A stretch of 64,000 bases of DNA, taken from Aptenodytes patagonicus. Taxonomy: Eukaryota; Chordata; Aves; Sphenisciformes; Spheniscidae. A model generated the notes under the pieces. That model searched no databases. It had not been told where the DNA came from and worked only from the letters and a program-made list of their open reading frames with translations. The DNA lies in NCBI RefSeq assembly GCF_965638725.1, contig NC_134953.1:7959001-8023000 (forward strand), given 5' to 3'. Each line of letters opens with the position of its first letter. The first letter of the stretch is position 1. The translations under genes were made by a program, and so were the position numbers. Shown piece after piece: positions 63,301-64,000 of the stretch.

Positions 63301-64000
63301 GGGATTTCTGTTGTGCTGCGCAGGCACAAACCCTTTGGAGGATGCAGAGACTCTTTTGCAGGCAAGTAGAAAATAAGTTCAACTGTTTATTTGTTCAGGT
63401 TGCATCTAGGCAACGAACAGGATCCTACACAGATTGACGGGAGTGGGTTTTTCTTCTTGCCGCTAAAGAATTCACTTTCCTTACCCTAAAATAAAAAAAA
63501 AAAAAAAAATTAAAAAGCCATGCTAATGAGACAAAATCTTGGGATCCATCTGCATATTACATTTCAGATGACCCCAACTCCATAACCTCTAGATAGCAAT
63601 CCAGCTTGGTAGTAGTCATTCATTTCAGCAGTTACACAAAGCCGTTCAGGCCATAAGGTGCTGGGATTTATCACGAGGAAAAGGTTTAAGGCTCTCCCGA
63701 ACTAAAAGAAACCAAGTCTCAGTTTCTGAAACAGTATCGTGTTCCCAGGCTGTAACGATAACCGTTTTTACCGCTGGGTGAATCAGCCTTTCGGATTTGT
63801 AATTTATGATAACAGCAGCACGAAAAGCCAAGCTGTGTGTGAAATGAAGTTAAATTTAGATCTGAAACAAAGGGTACCCCACAGAAGAGAGGGACAGCCG
63901 AAACATGCATTGGACACCTGTGGAGAGGTAGAGCAATCTTTTGATCAGGACAAAGGAGCAGGGCTTGGGGGAGCCGGGTTCCAACTCCAGCACATTTCCT
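60394..64000. other. Non-coding stretch, no gene seen
   Basis: Mixed sequence without recognised repeats or exons. An A-run lies at about 63490-63509, and a CTCF-like word at 63225-63239 is described in the findings. Frames are of chance length. Confidence 0.45.

Overview
The window looks like bird genomic DNA, probably from a neoavian species. The main evidence is a 5'-truncated CR1 retroposon at 60207-60393 with the avian CR1 3' tail (ATTCTATG repeats, read on the minus strand) and a solo endogenous-retrovirus LTR at 13636-14203 of a type I know from bird genomes. Repeat density is low and no bacterial or viral gene organisation is visible. The species and the chromosomal locus cannot be named from sequence alone.

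I find no convincing host protein-coding exon, tRNA, rRNA or CRISPR array in the 64 kb. Nearly all open frames are short, many start at non-ATG codons, and their translations match nothing I recognise. The window reads as a gene desert or very large intron. It holds AT-rich stretches that look like conserved non-coding sequence, scattered old repeats and a few low-complexity tracts.

Layout. 1-5.3 kb: AT-rich and mixed sequence with candidate regulatory blocks. 5.3-6.5 kb: a MIR-like SINE and a GC-rich stretch with an unusually long open frame. 8.7 kb: a homeodomain-type palindrome. 10.4-11.5 kb: a regulatory-looking island with two poly-C runs, six TGACAG motifs, a PBX-type site and a 65-base pyrimidine tract. 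13.6-14.2 kb: solo LTR with a 5-bp target duplication. 15.1-18.7 kb: old SINE pieces and a CR1 reverse-transcriptase/3' end fragment. 25.4 and 30.6-31.0 kb: further old CR1/L3-type fragments. 27.7-28.9 kb: candidate conserved non-coding blocks. 32.5 kb: MIR-like SINE. 39.36-40.68 kb: a decayed Ty3/gypsy pol (RT then integrase) on the minus strand. 40.9 kb: a paired E-box palindrome. 43-57 kb: traces of old repeats, a duplicated hairpin and a MIR-like SINE. 60.2 kb: the young CR1.

The most notable feature is the gypsy pol relic. A 98-codon stretch of its integrase can still be read in one frame with only two internal stops, and a second integrase segment lies in the same frame. Gypsy elements are not active in birds as far as is known, so this is either a very old fossil or a remnant of something kept. 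Second is the 10.4-11.5 kb island, whose TGACAG/TGATTGAT content suggests a TALE-homeodomain enhancer. These are readings by eye; no alignment or database search was possible.
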